Assembly (NCBI RefSeq): GCF_027594425.1
Contig: NZ_CP115159.1
Coordinates: 3,247,001 to 3,311,000 of the forward strand
Reading direction: 5' to 3'
DNA: 64,000 nt
DNA from: Zunongwangia sp. HGR-M22
GTDB taxonomy: Bacteria > Bacteroidota > Bacteroidia > Flavobacteriales > Flavobacteriaceae
Shown here one piece after another: positions 42,773 to 51,258 of the stretch. The translations under genes were made by a program, and so were the position numbers. Every line of letters begins with the position of its first letter. Within the stretch, counting starts at the first letter, position 1. The notes beneath the pieces were generated by a model. The model worked only from the letters and a program-made list of their open reading frames with translations. It ran no database searches and was not told the origin of the DNA.

Positions 42773-45259
42773 TTAGAAGTGAAAACCGAAATTCACGGTA
42801 ACTCCAAACGATCGCGCATCGGGATTATCAAAATAGTTTCCACGAAAATGGGCATCTATTCTAATAATTTTAAAAATGTTTCCTACACCGGCACTGTACT
42901 CCCAATATGGTTCTCCATTAGGCGCTACCAAAGGAATCCCAGATGCATTTAATTGTTTATTATCCTCAGAAATTTGTCCCCAAACTCCTCTAATTCCTAC
43001 AATTTCTCTCAGGTTCAAATCTCTTAACAAAGGTATCCTTGAAAAAAATCGACCATTAAAATTATGTTCAAAATGAGCGGCAACATAAGTATCGGTTACA
43101 AATTCATAATAGTCTAATAGCGAAAATGTGTTATAAAGCTGAAAATAGGTTTGGTTACCTGGTACCACACTTAGTAAAGCTAAAGGTACTTCGCCAAATG
43201 TCTTACCGGCCTCTATACTGGCATTTGCTCTACCAAATCCTCCAACCATTATTGGCTGATTATAAAAAAGCTGTAATTTTTTATAATCAAAATCACTATT
43301 AAAAAGGTTTTTAATTCCCAATGTATAATTTAAAAAAAGCGTTGGGTGATCATCGTCTACGACTTCTCGTTCTACACCATATCCAGAAGTTGTACGTCCC
43401 GGAGTATACATGATAAGATTAGAAATTTCTGTCTGGTTTAATTCTGAAGATAAATTTGTCCTGGTCGCATCTGTATAATAATCTAAACTAAAACCTTCTG
43501 AAGCTGCTTCCACTTCACGATAAGAACCGCTAACTCTAAAACTTAAATTTTCCCAGGGTTCAATTTCTACAGAAAAAACAGTAAGATTTATAGAACTTAA
43601 ACTATTATTTGAACTTGTACTTATTAAAGCTGAAGAAGCAAGGCTACGCCCTAAAACATCTGTAGTATTGGTTAAATTAACGCCTAATTGCTCTACGTCT
43701 CTACGATTACCAGCGGTAATAATTAAACGATTTTCTGGATCTAGCAAAACTTTCCCCTGTATACCGTATTTAAATTTATCGTCTTTAAATCCATAAGCTC
43801 CGTAACCTTCTAGTCGCCATTTATCATGCTGAGAAAAGTAGGTTCTACCTCCTCCTCGTACTCGAACACCTTCAACGTCGTTAAACCCAACAGTAGAAAA
43901 AACCGGACCATAATCCCAACCTTCAAAATCTATATAACCGGTAGCCAAAGCGGTAGAGACGTTATACAATCGTTTAAATTGTTTTACCGTTCTTAGTGTA
44001 TCCAACATATCATAGACCCCACGCTCGTCACCGTTTAATTCTTCTAATCTATTGGTTTCCCAAAATTCGTTATCCCTGTTATAAACTTCTTCGCGAAAGC
44101 GATTAACCTGTTTATTATAAAATGAAGAAGGACGTTCTTTATCAAACTCATATTCATCATAAAGTACAGTTCGTTTACCGTAAACACCCCGTGATTCTTT
44201 TTTTTCTCTTAATGCAAAATCTGCCTGAAAGAAATCTCTTTTTAAAAGAAAAACCGAATCACTTAATACTTCAAATTCTTGCTCTATATAAACACCTTTA
44301 ACCCAGTTTAAATTGGCACCTTCAGACATATCAAGATTAATATCCTTAATTGCCCAAGTGGTATCATTTACCCAAAAATCTCCACTAAAAGTTAGTTCAT
44401 TTTCCCGTCTAGGGTAGTAAACAATATTGTAGCAGTACTTTCCATCTACATAAGCGGTATCTGCAAGAACGTAGTTATAAACGTTAATTCCTGTTTTTGA
44501 AAGCGGACTCACAAAATTCTTATCAAAAAATTTTAAGTAGTTATCGTAAACATCGATCTCATCGTAGATATCACGAACGGTAGAAATTAGCATTTGGTTA
44601 TCGCTAAATCCTGAGTTTTTATTTCCCTTTAATTCAGTTAATTCTTGTCCGGTTTCATTATCGCCATATACTCTGCTTACCGATTCATTTAAAAATATTG
44701 GCAAATAGGTTTTCCCGGTAATCCTATTGGTATCTAGATCTTCGAAAATAAATTCCATCCCATTGAAAATTCTACTTTCGATAAGCGAACTATCAATAGT
44801 ATTTAAATCGAATTCGAGTTTTTCGTATCTACGATAAGCATATTGATCAAATTTCTTGACGCCGTTTCCTCTACGGTTTGCCCAAATTTTCCGTAAAATA
44901 TCGATAGCCGGATTATTCTTTTTAGAAGTTTCTCCTTTATAAATTTTAACTTCGGAAAGTGATTCTGAAGAAGCGTATAGCGTTACTTGTAGATCTTTAT
45001 TAGATTTGTTTTGAAGACTAACGTCTTTGGACTGATATCCCAAAAAAGAAAAGCTTACTGAAGTATATGTTTTTTGAGATGATAAGGAAAAGTTACCATC
45101 TTCATCTGTAGTAGTACCCTCGCTAGAGCCAGTAAATATAACGTTAGCAAAAGGTATTCCTGCTCCGTCTTCATCTACTACAACTCCACTAATATCCGTT
45201 TGGGAAAAGACATGTAAACAACTAAAAATAAACAGGGTAGATAAAAGAAAGTACTTCAT
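42773..45259 (-). CDS. DUF5686 outer-membrane protein with N-terminal carboxypeptidase-regulatory-like domain
   Basis: An 828-residue protein from ATG at 45259 (MKYFLLSTLFIFSCLHVFSQT, a signal peptide). Residues about 22-110 form a CarboxypepD_reg-like domain (ISGVVVDEDGAGIPFANVIF); the rest matches the DUF5686 pattern with barrel-like strands at the C-terminus ending SFGVTVNFGFHF. An upstream in-frame ATG at 45283 falls inside the pdhB terminator, so I reject it. The role is unknown; family members are conserved in Bacteroidota envelopes. Confidence 0.87.
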   Translation of the reverse strand: MKYFLLSTLFIFSCLHVFSQTDISGVVVDEDGAGIPFANVIFTGSSEGTTTDEDGNFSLSSQKTYTSVSFSFLGYQSKDVSLQNKSNKDLQVTLYASSESLSEVKIYKGETSKKNNPAIDILRKIWANRRGNGVKKFDQYAYRRYEKLEFDLNTIDSSLIESRIFNGMEFIFEDLDTNRITGKTYLPIFLNESVSRVYGDNETGQELTELKGNKNSGFSDNQMLISTVRDIYDEIDVYDNYLKFFDKNFVSPLSKTGINVYNYVLADTAYVDGKYCYNIVYYPRRENELTFSGDFWVNDTTWAIKDINLDMSEGANLNWVKGVYIEQEFEVLSDSVFLLKRDFFQADFALREKKESRGVYGKRTVLYDEYEFDKERPSSFYNKQVNRFREEVYNRDNEFWETNRLEELNGDERGVYDMLDTLRTVKQFKRLYNVSTALATGYIDFEGWDYGPVFSTVGFNDVEGVRVRGGGRTYFSQHDKWRLEGYGAYGFKDDKFKYGIQGKVLLDPENRLIITAGNRRDVEQLGVNLTNTTDVLGRSLASSALISTSSNNSLSSINLTVFSVEIEPWENLSFRVSGSYREVEAASEGFSLDYYTDATRTNLSSELNQTEISNLIMYTPGRTTSGYGVEREVVDDDHPTLFLNYTLGIKNLFNSDFDYKKLQLFYNQPIMVGGFGRANASIEAGKTFGEVPLALLSVVPGNQTYFQLYNTFSLLDYYEFVTDTYVAAHFEHNFNGRFFSRIPLLRDLNLREIVGIRGVWGQISEDNKQLNASGIPLVAPNGEPYWEYSAGVGNIFKIIRIDAHFRGNYFDNPDARSFGVTVNFGFHF

Positions 45260-45268
45260 ATATATAAT

Positions 45269-45303
45269 CAAAAAACCCCTCATCTTTTAGGGGATGAGGG
45301 GTC
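45269..45303 (-). terminator. pdhB terminator
   Basis: On the minus strand ACCCCTCATC-ccctaaaa-GATGAGGGGT followed by TTTTT, 20 nt after the pdhB stop. Confidence 0.9.
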
Positions 45304-45321
45304 AAAGATAGTTTATCTGAA

Positions 45322-46299
45322 TTACTTGTACATTACCTTTTTTACAGCTTTAACAACATCTTCACTATTTGGCAACCATTCCTTAAGAAGAACTGGAGAA
45401 TATGGTGCCGGTGTATCGGCTGTGTTTATTTTAATGATTGGTGCATCAAGAAAATCGAAAGCTTGTTCCTGTACCTGGTAAGTAATTTCAGTAGAAATAT
45501 TTCCAAATGGCCATGCTTCCTCAAGAATTACAAGTCTGTTTGTTTTCTTTACAGATTCGATAATGGTAGCATGATCCATAGGACGAATAGTTCTAAGATC
45601 GATTACTTCCGCAGAAATACCTTCTTTCTCTAATTCGTCTGCAGCTTTGTAAGCTTCTTTGATAATTTTACCAAAAGAAACGATAGTTACATCAGATCCT
45701 TCACGCTTAATATCAGCTTTTCCAATCTCGATTACGTACTCCTCTTCTGGCACTTCACCTTTATCACCGTACATCTGTTCACTTTCCATAAAGATTACAG
45801 GATCATCATCTCTAATTGCCGCCTTTAAAAGACCTTTTGCATCGTAAGGATTAGAAGGAACAATTACTTTTAAACCAGGACAGTTAGCATACCAACTTTC
45901 AAAAGCCTGAGAGTGTGTTGCACCAAGCTGACCTGCTGAAGCTGTTGGCCCTCTAAAAACGATAGGACAATTAAATTGCCCACCACTCATTTGGCGAATC
46001 TTAGCGGCATTATTTATTATTTGATCGATTCCAACCAGGGAAAAGTTAAAGGTCATGAACTCTATAATAGGACGGTTACCATTCATGGCACTACCAATAC
46101 CTATACCTGAGAATCCAAGCTCAGAAATTGGTGTATCTATTACTCTATCTGGCCCAAACTCATCCAACATTCCTTTAGAAGCTTTGTATGCACCGTTATA
46201 TTCGGCTACTTCTTCACCCATTAAGTAAATGGACTCATCTTTGCGCATTTCTTCGCTCATAGCCTGTTGAACGGCTTCCCTAAATTGAATTGTCTTCAT
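45322..46299 (-). CDS. pdhB: Pyruvate dehydrogenase E1 component, beta subunit
   Basis: A 325-residue protein with the transketolase pyrimidine-binding domain (MKTIQFREAVQQAMSEEM, GEEVAEYNGAYKASKGM) and a C-terminal transketolase domain (VIDLRTIRPMD, EEAWPFGNISTEI). With the alpha subunit (not in this window) it decarboxylates pyruvate to acetyl-CoA. A branched-chain 2-oxoacid dehydrogenase beta subunit is an alternative, less likely from the wording. Divergent from etfB. Confidence 0.92.
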   Translation of the reverse strand: MKTIQFREAVQQAMSEEMRKDESIYLMGEEVAEYNGAYKASKGMLDEFGPDRVIDTPISELGFSGIGIGSAMNGNRPIIEFMTFNFSLVGIDQIINNAAKIRQMSGGQFNCPIVFRGPTASAGQLGATHSQAFESWYANCPGLKVIVPSNPYDAKGLLKAAIRDDDPVIFMESEQMYGDKGEVPEEEYVIEIGKADIKREGSDVTIVSFGKIIKEAYKAADELEKEGISAEVIDLRTIRPMDHATIIESVKKTNRLVILEEAWPFGNISTEITYQVQEQAFDFLDAPIIKINTADTPAPYSPVLLKEWLPNSEDVVKAVKKVMYK

Positions 46300-46529
46300 T
46301 ATAGTTCTTAATATTAATATTTATGACTTTAGGAAAACAAAAATAGTAATTCAATAAAGTTTTTACCACATAAACCATTAAAAATTTAGATTTACGATCA
46401 ACTTAATTTCATCAAAATTCTCACACCTTAAATATAACCAACAAAACCTATAATTTATTACTAAAACCTCAACTAATACCCTTTATTTTAAGCTTTAATT
46501 AAATTACAGGCTAATTTTTAGGAAAATTT

Positions 46530-46547
46530 TACTATGCATGCATAGTA
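46530..46547. promoter_or_regulatory. 18-bp perfect palindrome upstream of etfB
   Basis: TACTATGCATGCATAGTA is fully self-complementary. It lies 17 bp before the probable etfB -7 box TAACTTCG (46565-46572), so it covers the -33 region, a typical repressor site. It sits in the 307-bp pdhB-etfB gap, otherwise AT-rich with no gene seen. Confidence 0.55.
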
Positions 46548-46564
46548 TTCCTGAATTTATTTAT

Positions 46565-46572
46565 GTAACTTC
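46565..46572 (+). promoter_or_regulatory. Probable etfB -7 promoter box
   Basis: TAACTTCG, seven of eight matches to TAnnTTTG, 34 bp before the etfB start; no clear TTG at -33, where the palindrome lies. Confidence 0.4.
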
Positions 46573-46606
46573 GTAATCAATACGTTTAATAAAAAGAACT
46601 AAAAAT

Positions 46607-47353
46607 ATGAAAATATTAGTGTGTATTAGCCACGTACCTGATACAACCTCAAAAATCAACTTTACCGATGGTGATAGTAAATTTGACACTAACGGAGTTC
46701 AGTTTGTTATAAATCCAAACGATGAATTTGGTTTAACCCGTGCCATGTGGTTTAAAGAAAAACAAGGCGCAAGTGTAGATGTTATAAATGTTGGCGGTGC
46801 AGAAACCGAACCTACCTTACGTAAAGCTCTTGCCATTGGCGCAGATTCTGCAATTAGAATAGATACTACTCCTACTGATGGATTTCAGGTAGCTAAAGAA
46901 TTAGCCAAAGTAGCAGGTGAAGGAAATTACGATCTTATTATCTGCGGAAGAGAATCTATAGACTATAATGGCGGAATGGTTCCTGGAATGTTGGCAGGTT
47001 TACTTAAAGCTAACTTTATAAATACGTGTATTGCTCTTGAAGTTGAAGGTGATAAAGCAACAGCAACTAGAGAAATCGACGGAGGAAAGGAAACGCTAAT
47101 CGCGAGTTTACCATTAGTTATTGGAGGACAAAAAGGTCTTGTTGAAGAAAGTGATCTTAAAATCCCTAATATGAGAGGAATTATGCAAGCGCGTAAAAAA
47201 CCTCTAAATGTCATGGAGCCAGCAGGAGCTGAAACAGCCACTAAAGCAGTTAAATTTGAAAAACCTGCTCCAAAAGGATCAGTTAAAATGATAGATGCCG
47301 ATAATCTAGACGAGTTAATCGATCTTCTTCACAATGAAGCTAAAGTTATTTAA
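46607..47353 (+). CDS. etfB: Electron transfer flavoprotein beta subunit
   Basis: A 248-residue EtfB: MKILVCISHVPDTTSKINF, FVINPNDEFGLTRAM, and the AMP-binding region DLIICGRESIDYNGGMVPGMLAGLL. With EtfA it carries electrons from acyl-CoA dehydrogenases (one is encoded at 16937-18301) to the quinone pool. 52 bp before etfA. Confidence 0.96.
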   Translation: MKILVCISHVPDTTSKINFTDGDSKFDTNGVQFVINPNDEFGLTRAMWFKEKQGASVDVINVGGAETEPTLRKALAIGADSAIRIDTTPTDGFQVAKELAKVAGEGNYDLIICGRESIDYNGGMVPGMLAGLLKANFINTCIALEVEGDKATATREIDGGKETLIASLPLVIGGQKGLVEESDLKIPNMRGIMQARKKPLNVMEPAGAETATKAVKFEKPAPKGSVKMIDADNLDELIDLLHNEAKVI

Positions 47354-47405
47354 TTTCCTTTAGCAGATTTTCAAGAAGATTTTTAATCATTTCAAAATTA
47401 GAAAA

Positions 47406-48374
47406 ATGTCAGTTTTAGTATATACAGAATCAGAAGACGGAAAATTTAAAAAAGGAGCGCTAGAAGTTGCTTCTTATGCAAAAGGTGTTGCCGATGCTAT
47501 GGGAACCAGCTTAACTGCGATCTCTTTTAACACAGAAGACACCAGCGAGTTAGGTAAATATGGTGTAGACAAAGTTTTGAGCGTTAGTAACGATAAACTA
47601 AACAACTTTAATGCAAGTGCCTATGCCGATGCTATAAAACAAGCAGTGCAAAAAGAATCGTCAAAAGTGGTTGTATTAAGCCAATCTGCTAATGGCAAAT
47701 ACATTGCTCCTCTAGTGGCAGTGCAATTAGAAGCTGGATATGTATCAAATGTTACGGATTTACCAGAAAGCACTTCTCCATTTCAGGTAAAAAGGACAGC
47801 TTTTACGAATAAAGCTTTTAAATTTACAGAGATAACTACAGACATTAAAGTCTTAGGCTTATCCAAAAACGCATTCGGACTTAAAGAAAGTGAAGGTGCT
47901 GCATCAAGTGAAGCTTTTGAACCTCAATTTTCAGAAGAAGATTTTAAAATACAAGTGGAATCGGTAGATAAAGCCAAAGATAAAGTAACAATCGCCGATG
48001 CAGAAGTTGTTGTTTCTGGTGGTCGCGGACTTAAAGGTCCAGAAAATTGGGGAATGATAGAAGAAATGGCAGATATCCTTGGCGCTGCCACTGCCTGCTC
48101 TAAACCGGTTAGTGATATGGGCTGGAGGCCACATAGCGAACACGTGGGGCAAACCGGTAAGCCTGTAGCGTCTAATCTTTATATCGCGGTTGGAATTTCT
48201 GGAGCAATACAACACCTAGCAGGAATTAATGCCGCTAAGACTAAAGTTGTGATTAACAACGATCCAGAAGCGCCTTTCTTTAAAGCAGCAGATTATGGAG
48301 TTGTGGGGGATGCTTTTGAAATTGTTCCTAAACTAAATGAAAAATTGAAAGAATTTAAAGAGAAAAACGCATAA
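47406..48374 (+). CDS. etfA: Electron transfer flavoprotein alpha subunit
   Basis: A 322-residue EtfA. N-terminal domain as in EtfB; C-terminal FAD domain with VVSGGRGLKGPENWGMIEEMA, HVGQTGKPVASNLYIAVGISG and the end region KAADYGVVGDAFEIVP. Forms the heterodimer with EtfB. Followed by a strong terminator. Confidence 0.96.
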   Translation: MSVLVYTESEDGKFKKGALEVASYAKGVADAMGTSLTAISFNTEDTSELGKYGVDKVLSVSNDKLNNFNASAYADAIKQAVQKESSKVVVLSQSANGKYIAPLVAVQLEAGYVSNVTDLPESTSPFQVKRTAFTNKAFKFTEITTDIKVLGLSKNAFGLKESEGAASSEAFEPQFSEEDFKIQVESVDKAKDKVTIADAEVVVSGGRGLKGPENWGMIEEMADILGAATACSKPVSDMGWRPHSEHVGQTGKPVASNLYIAVGISGAIQHLAGINAAKTKVVINNDPEAPFFKAADYGVVGDAFEIVPKLNEKLKEFKEKNA

Positions 48375-48400
48375 ATTTTATAACTTGCACCCCTTTAAAG

Positions 48401-48445
48401 GGCTGTCTAAATCCGGTAAAATGCCCTATTTAGACAGCCTTTTTT
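48401..48445 (+). terminator. etfBA terminator
   Basis: GGCTGTCTAAAT (48401-48412) and ATTTAGACAGCC (48428-48439) form a 12-bp stem, followed by TTTTTT. Confidence 0.93.
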
Positions 48446-48457
48446 AATTTATGGAAT

Positions 48458-49081
48458 ATGAGTTTAGTGCGTCTGAATATCAAGGGAATATCATACAGTC
48501 AAACCCAGAATGGAGCGTATGCTCTTATATTAAATGAAGTTGGTGGGGATAGAAAATTACCTATAGTAATTGGTGCGTTCGAAGCCCAATCGATAGCCAT
48601 TGCGCTAGAAAAAGAAATTAGGCCTCCAAGACCTTTAACCCACGATCTTTTCAAAAATTTCTCTGATCGTTTTGAAATTAACGTAAAGCAAGTCATCATT
48701 CACAAATTAGTAGACGGTGTTTTTTATTCAAGCTTAATTTGTGAACGCGATAAAATCGAAGAAATTATCGATGCTCGAACAAGCGATGCCATTGCATTGG
48801 CTTTAAGATTTGATGCTCCTATTTTTACCTATAAAAATATCCTTGAAAAAGCAGGTATTTTTCTTCAGGGTGAAGAGAAACAACATAGAGAAAAAGAGGA
48901 AGATCGTGAAGAAATTATTTCTGAAGAATTACTATCAGACGACATAGAAATTTCAAAAGAAGATAATAATTATAAGAAGCTATCCTTAAGCGAACTTGAA
49001 AGTTTATTATCACAGGCTGTACAAAACGAAGATTACGAAAAAGCTGCCAGTTTAAGAGATGAAATCTCTAAGAGACAATAA
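48458..49081 (+). CDS. Bifunctional nuclease (BFN/DUF151) domain protein with UVR motif
   Basis: A 207-residue protein. Residues 1-140 are a BFN/DUF151 domain (LPIVIGAFEAQSIAIALEK, RPLTHDLFKNF, ARTSDAIALALRFDAPIF). The C-terminal 35 residues are a UvrB/UvrC-type motif (LSELESLLSQAVQNEDYEKA). Function in bacteria is unproven. Followed by nupC after 15 bp. Confidence 0.87.
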   Translation: MSLVRLNIKGISYSQTQNGAYALILNEVGGDRKLPIVIGAFEAQSIAIALEKEIRPPRPLTHDLFKNFSDRFEINVKQVIIHKLVDGVFYSSLICERDKIEEIIDARTSDAIALALRFDAPIFTYKNILEKAGIFLQGEEKQHREKEEDREEIISEELLSDDIEISKEDNNYKKLSLSELESLLSQAVQNEDYEKAASLRDEISKRQ

Positions 49082-49096
49082 CACCCCACTTAAAAT

Positions 49097-50794
49097 ATGA
49101 AGAGATTATTATGCTTTCTTTTTTTTATAATTTTGAGTTTTCCAACATTGCAGGCTCAAAGTATTACGAAAAGCTGGAAGATCGAAACGAACGTAGATAG
49201 CCTTTCTAACGACATTTTTCAAAAGGGCAGCATTCTCACCATAAACAACGGAAGATTTAATTTCACCAAAGAAGAAGACACTATTTCTCGTGGTGATTAT
49301 ATGTTCCAAAACGATATTTTGGTATTCTTCTATACCCAACCCAAAAAGAACATGGTGAATTATAGAGTCACTAAACTATCAGACTCTTCCATGGTGCTTA
49401 AAAGTGGAAAAAAAGGAATTCAACTTATCGAACATCAGCAAGAAATTAATGAAATTATTCCTGCTGAAACTTCAAAAAAAATTATCGCCAATCAGGGAAT
49501 TACAACTACAGGAATATTACGCGGTGTATTAGGTATGTTTTCGCTGCTTTTATTAGCATTTTTATGTAGTAGTAATAGAAAAGCCATTAACTGGAAAACA
49601 GTTGGTATCGGCCTGGCAATGCAATTGTTGCTAGCTTACGGAGTTTTAAAAATTGGCTGGGTACAATCTACTTTTGAATTTGTAGGTAAGATTTTCGTGA
49701 AAATATTGGAGTTTACCGCTGCCGGGAGCGAATTCCTTTTAGGCGGACTTATGGATACCTCTAGTTTTGGTTATATATTTTTATTTCAGGTATTACCAAC
49801 CATTATTTTCTTTTCGGCATTAACTTCTATTCTTTTTTACTACGGAATAATACAAATTGTTGTTAGAGGTTTTGCACTGGTACTTACCAAGCTTCTAGGA
49901 ATATCGGGAGCAGAAAGTTTAAACGTAGCAGGAAATATTTTCTTAGGGCAAACTGAAGCACCATTAATGATTAAAGCTTATTTGGAACGAATGACGCGTT
50001 CTGAAATCTTATTGGTAATGATTGGTGGTATGGCTACCGTAGCAGGTGGTGTTCTTGCCGCATACATTGGTTTTCTAGGTGGCGACGATCCCGTTGCACG
50101 ACTAGAATTTGCTAAACATTTATTAGCAGCTTCAGTAATGGCAGCTCCAGGAGCGATTGTTATATCGAAGATTCTTTACCCTCAACAGGAAAAAGTAAAT
50201 ACAGATGTCGAAGTTTCTTCAGAAAAAATAGGCTCAAATGTTTTAGATGCGATTGCCATTGGTACTACTGAAGGTTTAAAACTAGCCGCAAATGTGGGGG
50301 CGATGTTATTAGTATTTGTAGGCTTAATAGCAATGATCAATTACGGATTTGCCAAAGTTGGTGAACTCACACACCTAAACGGCTTTTTAGCTGAAAACAC
50401 TCCATATCAAACCTTTTCTATTGAAGCCGTGTTGGGAACCATATTCGCTCCTTTGATGTGGCTAATTGGTGTTGCAAAGGAAGATATGATGTTAATGGGA
50501 CAACTTTTAGGCATTAAACTGGCTGCAAGTGAATTTGTTGGATATATTCAGCTGGCAGAACTTAAAAATGCTGCTTCTGGTTTAAGTTTTACTTATCAAA
50601 AATCAATCATCATGGCGACTTATATGCTATGCGGATTTGCAAATTTTGCTTCTATTGGTATTCAGCTTGGCGGTATTGGTTCATTAGCACCGGGACAGCG
50701 TAAAAATTTGTCTGAATTCGGGATTAAAGCGGTAATTGGTGGAACTTTAGCTTCGTTACTTTCAGCAACTATTGCAGGAATGATTATTGGGTAG
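49097..50794 (+). CDS. nupC: CNT-family nucleoside transporter with an extra N-terminal extracytoplasmic domain
   Basis: A 565-residue protein. A signal peptide (ends LQAQS) and a lipocalin-like beta domain of about 120 residues (SITKSWKIETNVDSL..., GDYMFQNDILVFFY) precede the transporter, which starts near residue 135. The CNT core shows GNIFLGQTEAPLMIKAYLERMTRSE, MIGGMATVAGGVLAAYIGFLG, and CGFANFASIGIQLGGIGSLAPG, the standard nucleoside-binding motifs. Ordinary NupC proteins have about 400 residues. It imports nucleosides using an ion gradient; the role of the extra domain is unknown. Confidence 0.9.
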   Translation: MKRLLCFLFFIILSFPTLQAQSITKSWKIETNVDSLSNDIFQKGSILTINNGRFNFTKEEDTISRGDYMFQNDILVFFYTQPKKNMVNYRVTKLSDSSMVLKSGKKGIQLIEHQQEINEIIPAETSKKIIANQGITTTGILRGVLGMFSLLLLAFLCSSNRKAINWKTVGIGLAMQLLLAYGVLKIGWVQSTFEFVGKIFVKILEFTAAGSEFLLGGLMDTSSFGYIFLFQVLPTIIFFSALTSILFYYGIIQIVVRGFALVLTKLLGISGAESLNVAGNIFLGQTEAPLMIKAYLERMTRSEILLVMIGGMATVAGGVLAAYIGFLGGDDPVARLEFAKHLLAASVMAAPGAIVISKILYPQQEKVNTDVEVSSEKIGSNVLDAIAIGTTEGLKLAANVGAMLLVFVGLIAMINYGFAKVGELTHLNGFLAENTPYQTFSIEAVLGTIFAPLMWLIGVAKEDMMLMGQLLGIKLAASEFVGYIQLAELKNAASGLSFTYQKSIIMATYMLCGFANFASIGIQLGGIGSLAPGQRKNLSEFGIKAVIGGTLASLLSATIAGMIIG

Positions 50795-50803
50795 AAATTT
50801 AGC

Positions 50804-51232
50804 ATGATCAAAGGAAAGATAAAAAGTCTTGGTGAAATTGTTATTAGAGTAAATAACATGGAAATTATGACTGAATTTTATCATAAAGCTATTGGTTTAG
50901 AACTTATTCGAAACTCAGCAAAATTCACCTTTTTCAAAATTGCAGAAGGGAATGCAGGGCATCATCAAACACTTGCATTATTTCATAATGAAAATGCAAC
51001 AGCTTTCGGGGAAAAACTAAGCGACATAAATTCTAAAAATTCGTCATTACATCACTTTGCCCTTGAAATTGCAAAAGAAGATTATGATAATTTTTTGTTG
51101 AAAATTGAAGAGCTAAATCTCAAATCTACTACTGAAGTTTTCCCGTGGATTAAATGGAAATCTGTTTTTATCAAAGACCCGGAAAATAATATTATCGAAT
51201 TTGTGTGTTATGATGAAAACATTCAGGAATAA
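50804..51232 (+). CDS. VOC (glyoxalase/dioxygenase fold) protein
   Basis: A 142-residue VOC-fold protein: LGEIVIRVNNMEIMTEFYHKAIGL, HHFALEIAKEDYDNFLLKIEELNL, and FIKDPENNIIEFVCYD, with metal-binding-type His and Glu in the usual places. No substrate can be assigned. Starts 9 bp after nupC, so probably in its operon. Confidence 0.82.
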   Translation: MIKGKIKSLGEIVIRVNNMEIMTEFYHKAIGLELIRNSAKFTFFKIAEGNAGHHQTLALFHNENATAFGEKLSDINSKNSSLHHFALEIAKEDYDNFLLKIEELNLKSTTEVFPWIKWKSVFIKDPENNIIEFVCYDENIQE

Positions 51233-51258
51233 TTAATCTGATCTAAGTCTAATACTTT

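Noticed and set aside
42593-42952. Plus-strand ORF of 119 codons
   Set aside because: Antisense to ppa and the DUF5686 gene ends; no family features.
45260-45283. Upstream start of the DUF5686 protein
   Set aside because: It falls within the pdhB terminator, and the inner ATG gives a proper signal peptide.
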